From contig NZ_JAKZLA010000003.1 of the NCBI RefSeq assembly GCF_022808775.1, positions 539,373 to 603,372 of the forward strand: a stretch of DNA of 64,000 nt. The letters are read 5' to 3'. The position numbers were made by a program, and so were the translations under genes. Positions 30,371 through 39,069 of this stretch are shown here, piece by piece. Position 1 is the stretch's first letter; each line of letters starts with the position of its first letter. Below the pieces are notes generated by a model, which had not been told where the DNA came from, did not search any database, and worked only from the letters and a program-made list of their open reading frames with translations. Origin of the DNA: Geothrix terrae (GTDB lineage Bacteria; Acidobacteriota; Holophagae; Holophagales; Holophagaceae).

Positions 30371-31504
30371 TCAGGCGGTGGCGCTGGTGGCGAAGCGGAC
30401 GGGCATGAGGACGTAGCGGAAGCTGAAGTCCTCCAGGCTGGGTGACATGAAGACGCCCTGGCCCACCTCATCCTTGAACTGGTAGACGACTTCCTCGCCG
30501 GGGAGCCGCTCCAGCAGCTCCGTGAGGTAGTCGATGTTGAAGGCCAGCTCGAAGGGCTGTTCTTCGCCCGTGAAGGGCAGCGTGGCCTGGTTCACACCCT
30601 CGTCCGGGTGCTGGAAGACCGTGCGCAGGTTGGGGAACTCGTAGAACAGGCGCACGTTCTTGTTGTAGTCATCCTTCTTCAGGCCCACGAAGCGCAGCGT
30701 GCGGAGGAAGACCTCGCGGTCCATGATCACGCGCTTGGGCAGCTCGGCGGGCAGGACCTTCTCGTAGGCGGGGTAGTTGCCCGTGACCAGGCGGGTGCTG
30801 AACTTCAGGCCGGGCTGGTCCAGGAAGAGCGTGGTGCCATCCCAGCAGAGCTCCACCTCGCCCTCGTCGCCCAGCAGCGTGGGGATGAGGTCCAGGGCCC
30901 GCTTGGGCACGATGAGGCGGACTTCATCCTTGAGCTTCGTATCGCAGGGCACCTCCGCCACAGCCAGCCGGAAGCCGTCCGTGGAGACCACGCGCACGTG
31001 GTGCTTGGAGAGGTGCACCAGCACCGCCGAGAGGGTGGGCTTGGTGGCATCCTTGCTGACGGCGATGGAGCCTAGCTGGATGGCCCGCTTGAAGCGCAGC
31101 ACGGGGATCTTCACCACGGGCAGCTGGGTGCCGGGCCCGGGGAGCTCCGGGAAGCCCTCGCCGGGCTGGATGTTGTGCTCGGAGTTCATGCCCTTGGCCC
31201 GAAGCCACAGGCGGCCGCCGGCATCGGGGCACTCCAGGCTCAGGAGCCCCTCGGGGAACACCCGGACGGTCTCGATGAACTTCTTGCCGGGCACGGCCAT
31301 GGTCCATTCGCCCTGCCCCTCGCCGGGCACCGTGGCCTCGAAGGCCAGCTCCATGTCCGTGGCCTTCAGCACGACCTCCTTGGGCCGCACGTCCACCAGG
31401 ATGTGCTGGAGGATGGGCAACGTGACCCGACGGTCCAAGGCGTGCTTCAGAATCCCCAGGGTGCGATCCAGACGATCCTTGGAAACCTGTAACTGAAGAC
31501 TCAT
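30371..31504 (-). CDS. dnaN: DNA polymerase III beta sliding clamp
   Basis: A 377-residue clamp with the opening QLQVSKDRLDRTLGILKHAL and three repeated clamp folds, each having short acidic-hydrophobic strands (for example VVLKATDMELAFEATVPGEG near 48-66 and VRVVSTDGFRLAVAEV near 167-182). It closes with a region ending FRYVLMPVRF, the canonical V-x-MP-x-R end of the peptide-binding pocket. It follows dnaA across a 214-bp gap that may hold the origin and precedes gyrB by about 50 bp. Confidence 0.96.
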   Translation of the reverse strand: MSLQLQVSKDRLDRTLGILKHALDRRVTLPILQHILVDVRPKEVVLKATDMELAFEATVPGEGQGEWTMAVPGKKFIETVRVFPEGLLSLECPDAGGRLWLRAKGMNSEHNIQPGEGFPELPGPGTQLPVVKIPVLRFKRAIQLGSIAVSKDATKPTLSAVLVHLSKHHVRVVSTDGFRLAVAEVPCDTKLKDEVRLIVPKRALDLIPTLLGDEGEVELCWDGTTLFLDQPGLKFSTRLVTGNYPAYEKVLPAELPKRVIMDREVFLRTLRFVGLKKDDYNKNVRLFYEFPNLRTVFQHPDEGVNQATLPFTGEEQPFELAFNIDYLTELLERLPGEEVVYQFKDEVGQGVFMSPSLEDFSFRYVLMPVRFATSATA

Positions 31505-31718
31505 GTATCACCCTTGATGATGCTGAAGCCCAGGACAACCTGTGGAATGACGTCTCAAAGTCCTATCCTACCGGAGTTTCCCCGCTCAGGACAGGCTGTG
31601 GAGAGCCTCCGGGGAGGTGCGGAATCCAGGGGTCGGGGCCCCTCCGCGCGACCCGGCCGGCCGGTTTGTGGACTTCCCGGCTGAGCCCTGTGTTGAAAAC
31701 AAGTCAACCACAATCAAA
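31505..31718. other. oriC: Candidate oriC segment between dnaA and dnaN
   Basis: The gap contains four degenerate DnaA-box-like sequences. TGTGGAATG (about 31541), TGTGGAGAG (about 31597) and TGTGGACTT (about 31667) resemble TGTGGATAA with two or three mismatches, and TCAACCACA (31704-31712) resembles TTATCCACA with two. It ends in an AT-rich stretch running into dnaA's 3' end (31690-31735) that could serve as unwinding element. Location beside dnaA is the main argument; no perfect box is present. Confidence 0.4.
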
Positions 31719-33107
31719 TCAATGAATACTATTTAGGAGGGCCTGGACCATCCTGTGGAATTCCGGATCGCGCTTCATGCGCTCCCGCACGGAGTCGATG
31801 GCGTTCATGACGGTGGAGTGGTGCATGCTGAAGGAGCGCCCGATGTCCGTGAAGGGCGCGGAGGCGATCTCCCGGGCCAGGTACATGGCCACCTGCCGCG
31901 GCACCAGGATGACCTGCTGGCGGGAGCGCTTCTTCATGAGATCCACGAAGGAGACGTTGAAGGTCTCGGCGGTCATGCGGTAGATCCGCTCGGGTGGCAC
32001 GCCGGCCGTGGGCTCCTCCCCGCTCTGGCCCTGGAAGGCCGCGTGGGCCACTTCCAGGGTGGGGGGGACGCCGATGAGGCTGGCCTGGAAGATGACGCGG
32101 GTGAGGAAGCCCTCCAGATCGCGGACGCTGCCCTTGGCCTTGTGGGCGATGAAGGTGAGCACGTCCTCCGGGATGGGGGGCACGTTCTTGAAGTCCGCGT
32201 CCTCGAGCTTCTTCTTCAGGATGGCGATGCGGGTCTCGAAGTCGGGCGGCTGGATGTCGGCCGTGAGGCCCCACTTGAAGCGCGTGATGAGCCGCTCGTG
32301 GCAGCCCTCCAGCCGCTGCGGGGGTTTGTCCGAGGTGAGGACGATCTGTTTCCCGTGCTGGAGGAGGTATTCCAGGATGTAGAAGATCTCCTCCTGCGTC
32401 CGCTCCATCTTCCCCAGCGTCTGGACGTCATCCAGCAGCAGCACGTCGTTCTGCTGGTACTTCTTCCGCATGGGCTCGGTGTTCTTGGCCTTGATGGCGA
32501 CGGTGAGCTCGTTGAAGAAGTTGTCCACTTTGAGGTAGGCCACGCGGAGCTTTGGATTGCGCGCCAGCAGGCCCTTTCCGATGCCCACCATGAGGTGGGT
32601 CTTGCCGAGCCCCGCACCGCCGTAGATGAACAGGGGATTCATGCTGAGGGGCGTCGCGGCCTTGCCGTAGCTGTCCACCACGGCCTTGGCGGCGGCGAAG
32701 GCCAGCTGGCTGCCCGGGCCCACCACGAAGCGGTCCAGGGTGTAGCGATTGAAGAGGTAGGGGAAGGAGGTGGGCGCCTCCCCAGCGGAATGAGAGGGGG
32801 AATGGGAGCTGGACTCGCTCTTCCTGGGCGGGGTCACGGGCGCCACGGGCGGGGCGCCCGTGACCTGGAACACCAGGTGGAGATCCGCCAGGCCGCCCTG
32901 GGCCAGCGCGTCGTTGAACTCCTCGGGCAGCTGCTGCTCGATCCAGAGCTTGGCGGCGGCGCTGGGGACCTGGATCCACAGGGTCCCGTCCTCGACCTTC
33001 AGGGGGGCACAGGGCGCGATCCACTCCTTGAAGCTGGCTTCGGGGAGCTGCTTGGACAGGCCTAGTCGGATGGTGTCCCAGAGGGCGGTGGGATCGGTGG
33101 AGCGCAT
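31719..33107 (-). CDS. dnaA: Chromosomal replication initiator DnaA
   Basis: A 462-residue initiator, with ATG 33107 chosen because domain I ([25 protein letters not shown]) begins there. Domain II is a short serine/proline linker (about 95-120). Domain III is an AAA+ ATPase with Walker [12 protein letters not shown] near 168-178 and Walker [11 protein letters not shown] near 230. Domain IV ends with the DNA-binding helix-turn-helix, including [20 protein letters not shown]. It is divergent from rpmH, the usual bacterial origin arrangement. Confidence 0.97.
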   Translation of the reverse strand: MRSTDPTALWDTIRLGLSKQLPEASFKEWIAPCAPLKVEDGTLWIQVPSAAAKLWIEQQLPEEFNDALAQGGLADLHLVFQVTGAPPVAPVTPPRKSESSSHSPSHSAGEAPTSFPYLFNRYTLDRFVVGPGSQLAFAAAKAVVDSYGKAATPLSMNPLFIYGGAGLGKTHLMVGIGKGLLARNPKLRVAYLKVDNFFNELTVAIKAKNTEPMRKKYQQNDVLLLDDVQTLGKMERTQEEIFYILEYLLQHGKQIVLTSDKPPQRLEGCHERLITRFKWGLTADIQPPDFETRIAILKKKLEDADFKNVPPIPEDVLTFIAHKAKGSVRDLEGFLTRVIFQASLIGVPPTLEVAHAAFQGQSGEEPTAGVPPERIYRMTAETFNVSFVDLMKKRSRQQVILVPRQVAMYLAREIASAPFTDIGRSFSMHHSTVMNAIDSVRERMKRDPEFHRMVQALLNSIH

Positions 33108-33340
33108 GTGTTCACCGGGGGCGGTGGGTGGGGCGGCTGACGTGGCGGAAGCGCGTGGGCACGCAACCTCGGGGGCGGGCTTCGCACGCCACCGGCCACG
33201 GAAGACTCGCGGGGAGGATCCCAAATCTAGCACCCCGGGGGGCGGATGGGAGGATGGAAATGGCCTTGAGCGGCGCGCCCACCGCTGATACCCTCGAAGG
33301 TTCGTCCTCCTCCCCGGGAGGGGACCCCCGAGGTGGAACC

Positions 33341-33475
33341 ATGAAGCGCACCTTCCAGCCCAACAACCGCCGCCGCGCGAAGACCCACGGCTTCCTGAGC
33401 CGCATGAAGACCAAGAATGGCCGCCTGGTGCTCAAGCGCCGCCGCGCGAAGGGCCGCCACGTCCTGGCGGTCTGA
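33341..33475 (+). CDS. rpmH: Ribosomal protein L34
   Basis: A 44-residue, strongly basic protein with the full L34 pattern [18 protein letters not shown] at the start and [12 protein letters not shown] at the end. It binds 23S rRNA in the large subunit. GAGGTGG lies a few bases upstream of ATG 33341. It is the first gene of the rightward rpmH-rnpA-yidC-jag-mnmE-gatB series, divergent from dnaA. Confidence 0.98.
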   Translation: MKRTFQPNNRRRAKTHGFLSRMKTKNGRLVLKRRRAKGRHVLAV

Positions 33476-33485
33476 CGCCGGTCCC

Positions 33486-33854
33486 GTGATCTTCAAGGGC
33501 CGCTTCCGCACGGTCCGCCAGCGGGACCACGCCGTGCCCACGCCCCTGCCCCGGCCGCTGCTGGGGCATGAGGCGTATCTGGACATCCGGGCCTGGCGCC
33601 GGCCCAGCGGCGCCCTGCCGCTCCTGCTCGTGACCTCCCCGCGGAAGACCGGCCCCGCCGTCCGGCGGAACCGCTTCCGCCGGCAGGTCCGCATGGCCTT
33701 CCTGTCGCTCTCCGGGCGCCTCGCCGGCCAGCCCTGGGTCGTCTGGGTGCGCCCCGCCCGGAGCGCGCCCCCCCTTGATCGGCTCACCTTCCGGGATATC
33801 GAGGTTCAGCTCGGGCTGGCCCTGCGCCGTCTCCTCCCCTTGGACACGCCATGA
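33486..33854 (+). CDS. rnpA: Ribonuclease P protein component
   Basis: A 122-residue protein, started at GTG 33486, ten bases after the rpmH stop. The RNR box is VRRNRFRRQVRMAF (near 58-70), the RNA-binding helix of the family, preceded by LLLVTSPRKTGPA. RnpA assists the catalytic RNA in tRNA 5' maturation. Its stop codon overlaps the yidC start by four bases (ATGA), so yidD, usually found between rnpA and yidC, is not present here. No clear ribosome binding site is seen, implying translational coupling to rpmH. Confidence 0.88.
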   Translation: MIFKGRFRTVRQRDHAVPTPLPRPLLGHEAYLDIRAWRRPSGALPLLLVTSPRKTGPAVRRNRFRRQVRMAFLSLSGRLAGQPWVVWVRPARSAPPLDRLTFRDIEVQLGLALRRLLPLDTP

Positions 33855-35407
33855 AAAACCGCAATGTCCTCTACTTCGTCATCGGCAGCATGATCCTGCT
33901 GGGGGCCCAGTTCTGGCTCAGTTCCCGGTACGCCAAGCCGGCTCCCCCCGTCCAAGCCCAGGCGCCCGTTCCGGAGACGCCCAAGGCCCAGCCGGCCGCC
34001 GCGCCCGCCCCGACCCCCGTGGCCCAGGCCGCCGCGGTGACCGCGCCCACGGGCGTGAAGGCCGCGGATCCGGCCGCCACCCACACCCTGGCCACGGCGG
34101 ACTACCGCCTGACCTGGCAGGTGGCCACCGGCGCCCTGAAGCAGGCCATCTGGCTCCAGGACGGCACCTCCTTCTTCCCCGACGCCTTCCCGGGCCTGGG
34201 CGCCCTGCAGGGGCCGGGCTTCGAGACGGTGCGCGAGGAGAAGGCCGCGACGGGCGTCACCACCGTCACCTTCGAGAATGCCGCGGGCGACCGCCTGAGC
34301 TACCTGGTGCCCCAGAAGGGTCTCGAGATCCGCCTTGAGGGCCTCTCGTCCCGGAACGCCGCCCTCCAGCTGATCGCCAACCCCACCGGCGACGAGCCCG
34401 TGAAGCACCTGGGCCGCGTGTTCACCCTGTCCGAGAAGTCCATCCAGGCCGTGACCTGGACCGAGATGCTGCATGACCCCTTCTTCAGCTTCCTGGGCGC
34501 CAAGCGCAAGGAGCTGCCGCCCTCCTCGAGCCGCCTGGGCCTGGACGCGGGCGTGGAGAAGGACGCCAAGAGCCAGCGCAACCACTACTTCGCCGCCCTC
34601 TGGAAGCTGCCCCGCCCCGCAGGCCGGGACGCCTCCGGCTACCAGCTGCTGCCCGAGAACGGCCGCCTCGACGCCTCGCTCTACCTGGGTCCCAAGCAGG
34701 CCGAGCCGCTCCTGGCCTTCGAAAAGCCCTTCACCCGGGTCATCGACTACGGCTTCTTCGGCGCCGTGGCCCAGCTGCTCTTCTGGATGCTGCGCATGGT
34801 CTACCGCGTGGTGGGCAACTGGGGCTGGGCCATCGTGCTCTTCACGGTGATCATCCGCCTGGCCACCTGGCACCTGAACACCAAGCAGACCATCTCCATG
34901 CTGCGCATGAAGGACTTCGAGCCGCACCAGAAGGCCATCCAGGCCAAGTACGAGAAGTTCGGCGGCGACATGACCAAGAAGGCCGAGATGCAGAAGGAGC
35001 TCATGGAGCTCTACAAGAAGAACGGCCACAACCCCATGGGCGGCTGCCTGCCCATGCTGCTCCAGATGCCCATCTTCCTGGCCCTCTGGTCCATGCTGAA
35101 CGCCGTCTTCGAGCTGCGCCACGCGCCCTTCTTCGGCTGGATCGTGGACCTCTCCGCCCGGGACCCCTACTTCATCTACCCCGTGCTGATGGGCGCCTCC
35201 ATGTTCGCCCAGCAGTACATGACCCCCGCCGTGGGCGATCCCGCCCAGCGCAAGATGATGCTGGTGCTCATGCCGGCGATGATGACCTTCTTCTTCGCCC
35301 AGAGCCCGGCCGGGCTCGTGATCTACTACTTCGTCTTCAATCTCATCGGCATCGCCCAGACCTGGTGGATCATGAAGTCCTACCAGCCCCAGCCCATCAA
35401 GGTCTAG
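33851..35407 (+). CDS. yidC: Membrane protein insertase YidC
   Basis: A 518-residue insertase with an N-terminal membrane anchor (residues 4-22), an alanine/proline-rich linker, the periplasmic beta-sandwich domain of Gram-negative YidC (about 65-290), and the five-segment core. The core has the conserved arginine region NWGWAIVLFTVIIRLATWHLNTKQ near 315-345 and the NPMGGCLPMLLQMPIFLALW segment near 390-415. It assists SecYEG and acts alone for small proteins. The ATG overlaps the rnpA stop. The periplasmic domain supports a diderm cell envelope. Confidence 0.96.
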   Translation: MKNRNVLYFVIGSMILLGAQFWLSSRYAKPAPPVQAQAPVPETPKAQPAAAPAPTPVAQAAAVTAPTGVKAADPAATHTLATADYRLTWQVATGALKQAIWLQDGTSFFPDAFPGLGALQGPGFETVREEKAATGVTTVTFENAAGDRLSYLVPQKGLEIRLEGLSSRNAALQLIANPTGDEPVKHLGRVFTLSEKSIQAVTWTEMLHDPFFSFLGAKRKELPPSSSRLGLDAGVEKDAKSQRNHYFAALWKLPRPAGRDASGYQLLPENGRLDASLYLGPKQAEPLLAFEKPFTRVIDYGFFGAVAQLLFWMLRMVYRVVGNWGWAIVLFTVIIRLATWHLNTKQTISMLRMKDFEPHQKAIQAKYEKFGGDMTKKAEMQKELMELYKKNGHNPMGGCLPMLLQMPIFLALWSMLNAVFELRHAPFFGWIVDLSARDPYFIYPVLMGASMFAQQYMTPAVGDPAQRKMMLVLMPAMMTFFFAQSPAGLVIYYFVFNLIGIAQTWWIMKSYQPQPIKV

Positions 35408-35416
35408 GAGACAGCC

Positions 35417-35881
35417 ATGCGTAAGAGCGGCGCCAGCCTGGAATCCGTGCCCGAGCTCATCACCCGGTGGATGGCTCACCTGGACCTGTCCGTGGAGGCG
35501 AAGTCCGCCCCCTCGGGCGACGAGGAGGCCTTCCCCAATCGCCTGTCCGTGTCCGGTCCCGACGCGGGCTGGCTGGCGGCCAATCGGGGCGCGGGCCTGG
35601 ACGCCCTCCAGTTCTTGGTCCACGAGGCCCAGGGCGAGCGCGAGGACGCCAAGCTGGCCTATCTGGACGCGAAGGGCGCCCGGCTCTTCCGCATGCAGGA
35701 GGTCATGGCCATGGGCCGCTTCGCGGCCGAGCGGGCCCGGGAGCTGGGCAGCCACACCCTCGGGGCCCTGAGCCCCCGCGAGCGCCGCTGGGTGCACCTG
35801 GTGGTGAGTCGCGAAGAAGGCCTGGGCACCGAAAGCGAAGGCACGGGCACCTTCAAGCCCGTGAAGGTGTTCCGGAAGTAG
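35417..35881 (+). CDS. jag: Jag/KhpB-like R3H RNA-binding protein
   Basis: A 154-residue protein in the place usual for jag (after yidC). The C-terminal half is an R3H domain: RMQEVMAMGRFAAERARELG followed by LSPRERRWVHLVVSREEGLGTESEG, with the R-x3-H residues. The central part resembles a degenerate KH domain (NRLSVSGPDAGWLAANRGAGLDALQFLVHEA). The N-terminal Jag domain is missing or very short. It probably binds RNA and affects envelope and division gene expression, as described for KhpB; details are inferred. Confidence 0.82.
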   Translation: MRKSGASLESVPELITRWMAHLDLSVEAKSAPSGDEEAFPNRLSVSGPDAGWLAANRGAGLDALQFLVHEAQGEREDAKLAYLDAKGARLFRMQEVMAMGRFAAERARELGSHTLGALSPRERRWVHLVVSREEGLGTESEGTGTFKPVKVFRK

Positions 35882-35890
35882 ACTGGCCCG

Positions 35891-37192
35891 GTGACCCCGG
35901 AACCGATCTGCGCCCCCGCCACGCCGCTGCTGCCCTCGGCGGTGGCCTTGGTGCGCGTCTCGGGGCCAGGCTTATCGGCCGTACTGGCGCCCCTGCTCGC
36001 GCTGCCGGAACCGCGCCGGGCCAGCCTGCGCACCCTGCGCTGGGGGGGCTTCCGGGAACGGGCCTTGGTGCTCTTCTTCCCCGCCCCCGCCAGCTACACG
36101 GGGGAGGACCTGGTGGAGCTCCAGGTCCACGGCAACCCGCTGCTGGTGCGCCGGCTCCTGGAACACCTGGGCACCCTGGGCGTCCGCCTGGCGGAGCCGG
36201 GCGAATTCACTCGCCGGGCCCTCCTGAACGGCAAGCAGGGCCTGCTGGAGGTCGAGGCCCTGCGGGACCTGGTGACCGCCGAGACCGATATTCAGATCCG
36301 GCTGGCCCAGGCGCGGGCGGGGGCTCTTCCTCCCTGGATTCCGGCCGCCCAGGAGGCCCTTACGCCCTGGGTGGCCCGGGCCGAGGCGGCCGTGGACTAC
36401 GGGGACGAAGAAGATATCTTATTGGATTTATTGGCCTTGAATCGGGAGCTGGAGCCCATTCGACGACGGTTCCACGTGGAACAGGTCCGTTGCCGGGCGG
36501 CCCGGCACCTCCAGGATGGCCTCCGCTTGGCCCTGGTGGGCCGTCCCAACGCCGGGAAGAGCACCCTCTTCAATGCCCTGGCCGGCGAGGACCGGGCCAT
36601 CGTTACCGACATCCCCGGTACCACCCGCGACGTGCTGGAGGTCCGGTGCGAGTGGCGGGGCCTGCCCCTTCGTCTCTACGACACCGCAGGTCTGCGGGAC
36701 ACGGAGGATCCGGTGGAGCGGCTCGGCGTGGCCCGCGTCGCCCCTGTCCTGGAAGGGGCCGATCTGGTGCTGCACCTCTGGCCGGCCCCGGACGCCACCC
36801 CCGATCCGGCCCTCCAGGCGGCCCTGGCCCCCTTTGCCGGCAAGGTCCTGGAGGTCCGCACCTTCGGAGACCTGGCCGAGGTGCCCGGCGTGGCCATCGC
36901 CGCCCACCGCGGCGAGCTGGATGCCCTGGAGGGCGCCCTCAAGGACCGCATCCTGGGTGGGCTGGCTCCGGACGCCTGCCTGGGGGCCCTGGCCACCCAG
37001 CGGCAGGCCGACCTCCTGGATGACCTCGCCCGCCAGATGGACCTGCTGGCCGGCCTGGAGTCCGGCTGCCCGCCCGAGTTACCGGCCTCGCTCCTCCAGG
37101 GGGCCTGGGGCCTGCTGGCCCAGCTCACGGGGGAGGACCGCGCCGAGCGCACCCTGGACGAACTCTTCAGCGGCTTCTGCCTCGGAAAATAG
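35891..37192 (+). CDS. mnmE: tRNA modification GTPase MnmE
   Basis: A 433-residue GTPase that, with MnmG, modifies the wobble uridine of certain tRNAs. It starts at GTG 35891. The N-terminal folate-binding domain has YTGEDLVELQVHGNPLLV and AEPGEFTRRALLNGK. The G domain has GRPNAGKST near 217, the loop DIPGTTRD and the switch DTAGLRD. The conserved C-terminal cysteine is present (FCLGK; usually FCIGK). A perfect parS-like palindrome lies inside the gene at 36469-36482 and encodes FHVEQ. Confidence 0.95.
   Translation: MTPEPICAPATPLLPSAVALVRVSGPGLSAVLAPLLALPEPRRASLRTLRWGGFRERALVLFFPAPASYTGEDLVELQVHGNPLLVRRLLEHLGTLGVRLAEPGEFTRRALLNGKQGLLEVEALRDLVTAETDIQIRLAQARAGALPPWIPAAQEALTPWVARAEAAVDYGDEEDILLDLLALNRELEPIRRRFHVEQVRCRAARHLQDGLRLALVGRPNAGKSTLFNALAGEDRAIVTDIPGTTRDVLEVRCEWRGLPLRLYDTAGLRDTEDPVERLGVARVAPVLEGADLVLHLWPAPDATPDPALQAALAPFAGKVLEVRTFGDLAEVPGVAIAAHRGELDALEGALKDRILGGLAPDACLGALATQRQADLLDDLARQMDLLAGLESGCPPELPASLLQGAWGLLAQLTGEDRAERTLDELFSGFCLGK
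36469..36482. promoter_or_regulatory. parS: parS site, perfect palindrome, inside mnmE
   Basis: GTTCCACGTGGAAC, the ParB-binding parS core. It is the same 14 bases as the site at 44297-44310 and lies about 3.4 kb from dnaA. Confidence 0.75.
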
Positions 37193-37225
37193 GCCCGGCG
37201 AAGTAGACTGGCCCCAGGAGGGCGC

Positions 37226-38710
37226 GTGAAGCCTGGGTTTGAAGCCATCATCGGTCTCGAGGTCCACGTCCAGCTGCGGACCCGGTCCAAGCTCTTCTGC
37301 GCCTGCCGCAACGCCTATGGCGCCCCCCCCAACACCCAGACCTGCCCCGTCTGTCTCGGCCTGCCCGGGGCCCTCCCCGTGCTCAATGGAGCCGCCGTCC
37401 GCCTGGGCCTCGCCCTGGGGCTGGCGGTGGGGGCCCGCATCCAGGAACGCAGCACGTTCTACCGGAAGCAGTACTTCTACCCGGACCTGCCCAAGGGCTA
37501 TCAGATCACCCAGGGTCCCGTGGCGCTGGTGGAGGGCGGGTCCCTGGAGATCCCCGGCGACGCGGCCGTGCGCGGGGAGGGTGGACCCGTGCGCATCCGT
37601 CTCGAGCGCGCCCACCTGGAGGAGGATGCGGGCAAGAGCCTCCACGACCAGCGATCCGGCGCCACCCTGGTGGACCTCAACCGGGCCGGGGTACCACTGC
37701 TTGAAGTGGTGGGAATGCCAGACTTGCGAAGTCCACAGGAGGCTTCGGACTACCTCAAGGCCCTGCATCGCCTGGTGGTCTTCCTGGGCGTCGGGGAGGG
37801 GAATCTGGAGGAGGGCGGCTTCCGCTGCGACGCCAACGTGAGCCTCCGGCCAAGGGGAACCCAGACCCTCGGGACCCGGGTGGAGGTGAAGAACCTCAAC
37901 TCCTTCCGGTTCGTGAAGCAGGCTCTGGCCCACGAGGTGGCGCGGCAGGCGGCCCTGCTGGAGGCGGGCGGCGCCGTGGTCCAGGAGACCCGCGGCTGGG
38001 ACGCGGAGGCCGGCGAGACCCGGGCCCAGCGGACCAAGGAGGCCGCCATGGACTACCGCTATTTCCCCGAGCCGGATCTGCCGGCCCTGGAGGTGACCGA
38101 GACCGAGATCGCCGCGGTGCGAGCCTCCCTGCCCGAGCTTCCGGAGGCCCGGGCGCAGCGCTGGCGGGCGGCCTTTGGCCTCGGCGAGGAGGAGGCCCTC
38201 ACCCTGCTCCAGGATCCGGCCTTCGCGGACTACTTCGAGGCGCTGGCAGCCGCGTCGGGCCAGGGCAAGGCCGCGGCCAGCTGGATGCTGGGCGAGGTGA
38301 GCCGCACCCTCAACGAGCGAGGGGGGGGCATCGCGGCCTTCCCCATCCCGCCGGAGGCCCTGGCGGAACTGGTGGGTCTCGTCGGGGAACGCCGGATCAG
38401 CTACGGCACCGCCAAGGAGCAGGTGTACCCGGCCCTGCTGGCGGGCGAGGGCCGGGCCGGCGACATCGTGGCGCGCAAGGGGCTGGCCCAGGTCAGCGAC
38501 CGGGGCGCCATCGAGACGCTGGTGGCCCAGGTGCTGGCCGACCACCCGGGGCCGGTGGCCCAGTTCCGCGCGGGGAAGACAAACCTCCGGGGCTTCCTGG
38601 TGGGTCAGGTGCTGAAGGCCGGGGGCGGCCGTCTGGATCCCGGCGTGGTGAACGAAGTGTTGGCCGAAGGGCTGGCCAAGGACGGGCCCGCACCGCATGC
38701 TGGGCCATGA
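37226..38710 (+). CDS. gatB: Aspartyl/glutamyl-tRNA amidotransferase subunit B
   Basis: A 494-residue subunit that phosphorylates and positions misacylated tRNA for amidation. It starts at GTG 37226, with CAGGAGGG upstream. Family motifs are clear: EAIIGLEVHVQLRTRSKLFC at the start, CPVCLGLPGALPVLN, RKQYFYPDLPKGYQITQ, and RLERAHLEEDAGKSLH; the C-terminal YqeY-like helical domain is complete. The stop overlaps the next gene's start (ATGA). gatA and gatC are not in the window. Confidence 0.96.
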   Translation: MKPGFEAIIGLEVHVQLRTRSKLFCACRNAYGAPPNTQTCPVCLGLPGALPVLNGAAVRLGLALGLAVGARIQERSTFYRKQYFYPDLPKGYQITQGPVALVEGGSLEIPGDAAVRGEGGPVRIRLERAHLEEDAGKSLHDQRSGATLVDLNRAGVPLLEVVGMPDLRSPQEASDYLKALHRLVVFLGVGEGNLEEGGFRCDANVSLRPRGTQTLGTRVEVKNLNSFRFVKQALAHEVARQAALLEAGGAVVQETRGWDAEAGETRAQRTKEAAMDYRYFPEPDLPALEVTETEIAAVRASLPELPEARAQRWRAAFGLGEEEALTLLQDPAFADYFEALAAASGQGKAAASWMLGEVSRTLNERGGGIAAFPIPPEALAELVGLVGERRISYGTAKEQVYPALLAGEGRAGDIVARKGLAQVSDRGAIETLVAQVLADHPGPVAQFRAGKTNLRGFLVGQVLKAGGGRLDPGVVNEVLAEGLAKDGPAPHAGP

Positions 38711-38997
38711 GCAACGAGATCCCCCCTTCCCTCTCGGCCTACCTTCCCGGCGTGGGCCATGTGTGCCAGAGCTGCGGGCGGGTGATCGTGGATGCGGTGG
38801 AGACACCGGGCGAGCCCTTCCGCTGCCTGGATTGCCAGGCTCCCGCGCCGCCCTCGGACATGGACGAGCTGACCCGCGCGGCCCTGACGGACCAGGAGCC
38901 CAGCGGGCGCCCGACAGGCCGGGCCTCGGTCTGGCGCCTGGTGGTGGTGATCGGTCTGGCGGTGGTGGCCCTCGCCCTCATCTTCTGGAAGTGGTAG
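38707..38997 (+). CDS. Small zinc-ribbon membrane protein
   Basis: A 96-residue protein translationally coupled to gatB by a 4-bp overlap. CQSC near 20 and CLDC near 41 form a probable zinc ribbon; a single hydrophobic segment (VWRLVVVIGLAVVALALIFW) spans the C-terminal 20 residues, making it a tail-anchored-like protein with the ribbon in the cytoplasm. No family is recognised. Coding composition matches neighbours, so the gene is probably real. Confidence 0.65.
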   Translation: MSNEIPPSLSAYLPGVGHVCQSCGRVIVDAVETPGEPFRCLDCQAPAPPSDMDELTRAALTDQEPSGRPTGRASVWRLVVVIGLAVVALALIFWKW

Positions 38998-39069
38998 GCC
39001 GGAGCGGGCTTCCGCGCCTATGCTGGGAACCAGGAGCCAAGGCGCTCCCGCGCACCTGACGAGGCCGAC

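Noticed and set aside
33108..33340. Origin placed between dnaA and rpmH
   Set aside because: No DnaA-box-like sequence was seen and the stretch is GC-rich; the dnaA-dnaN gap fits better.
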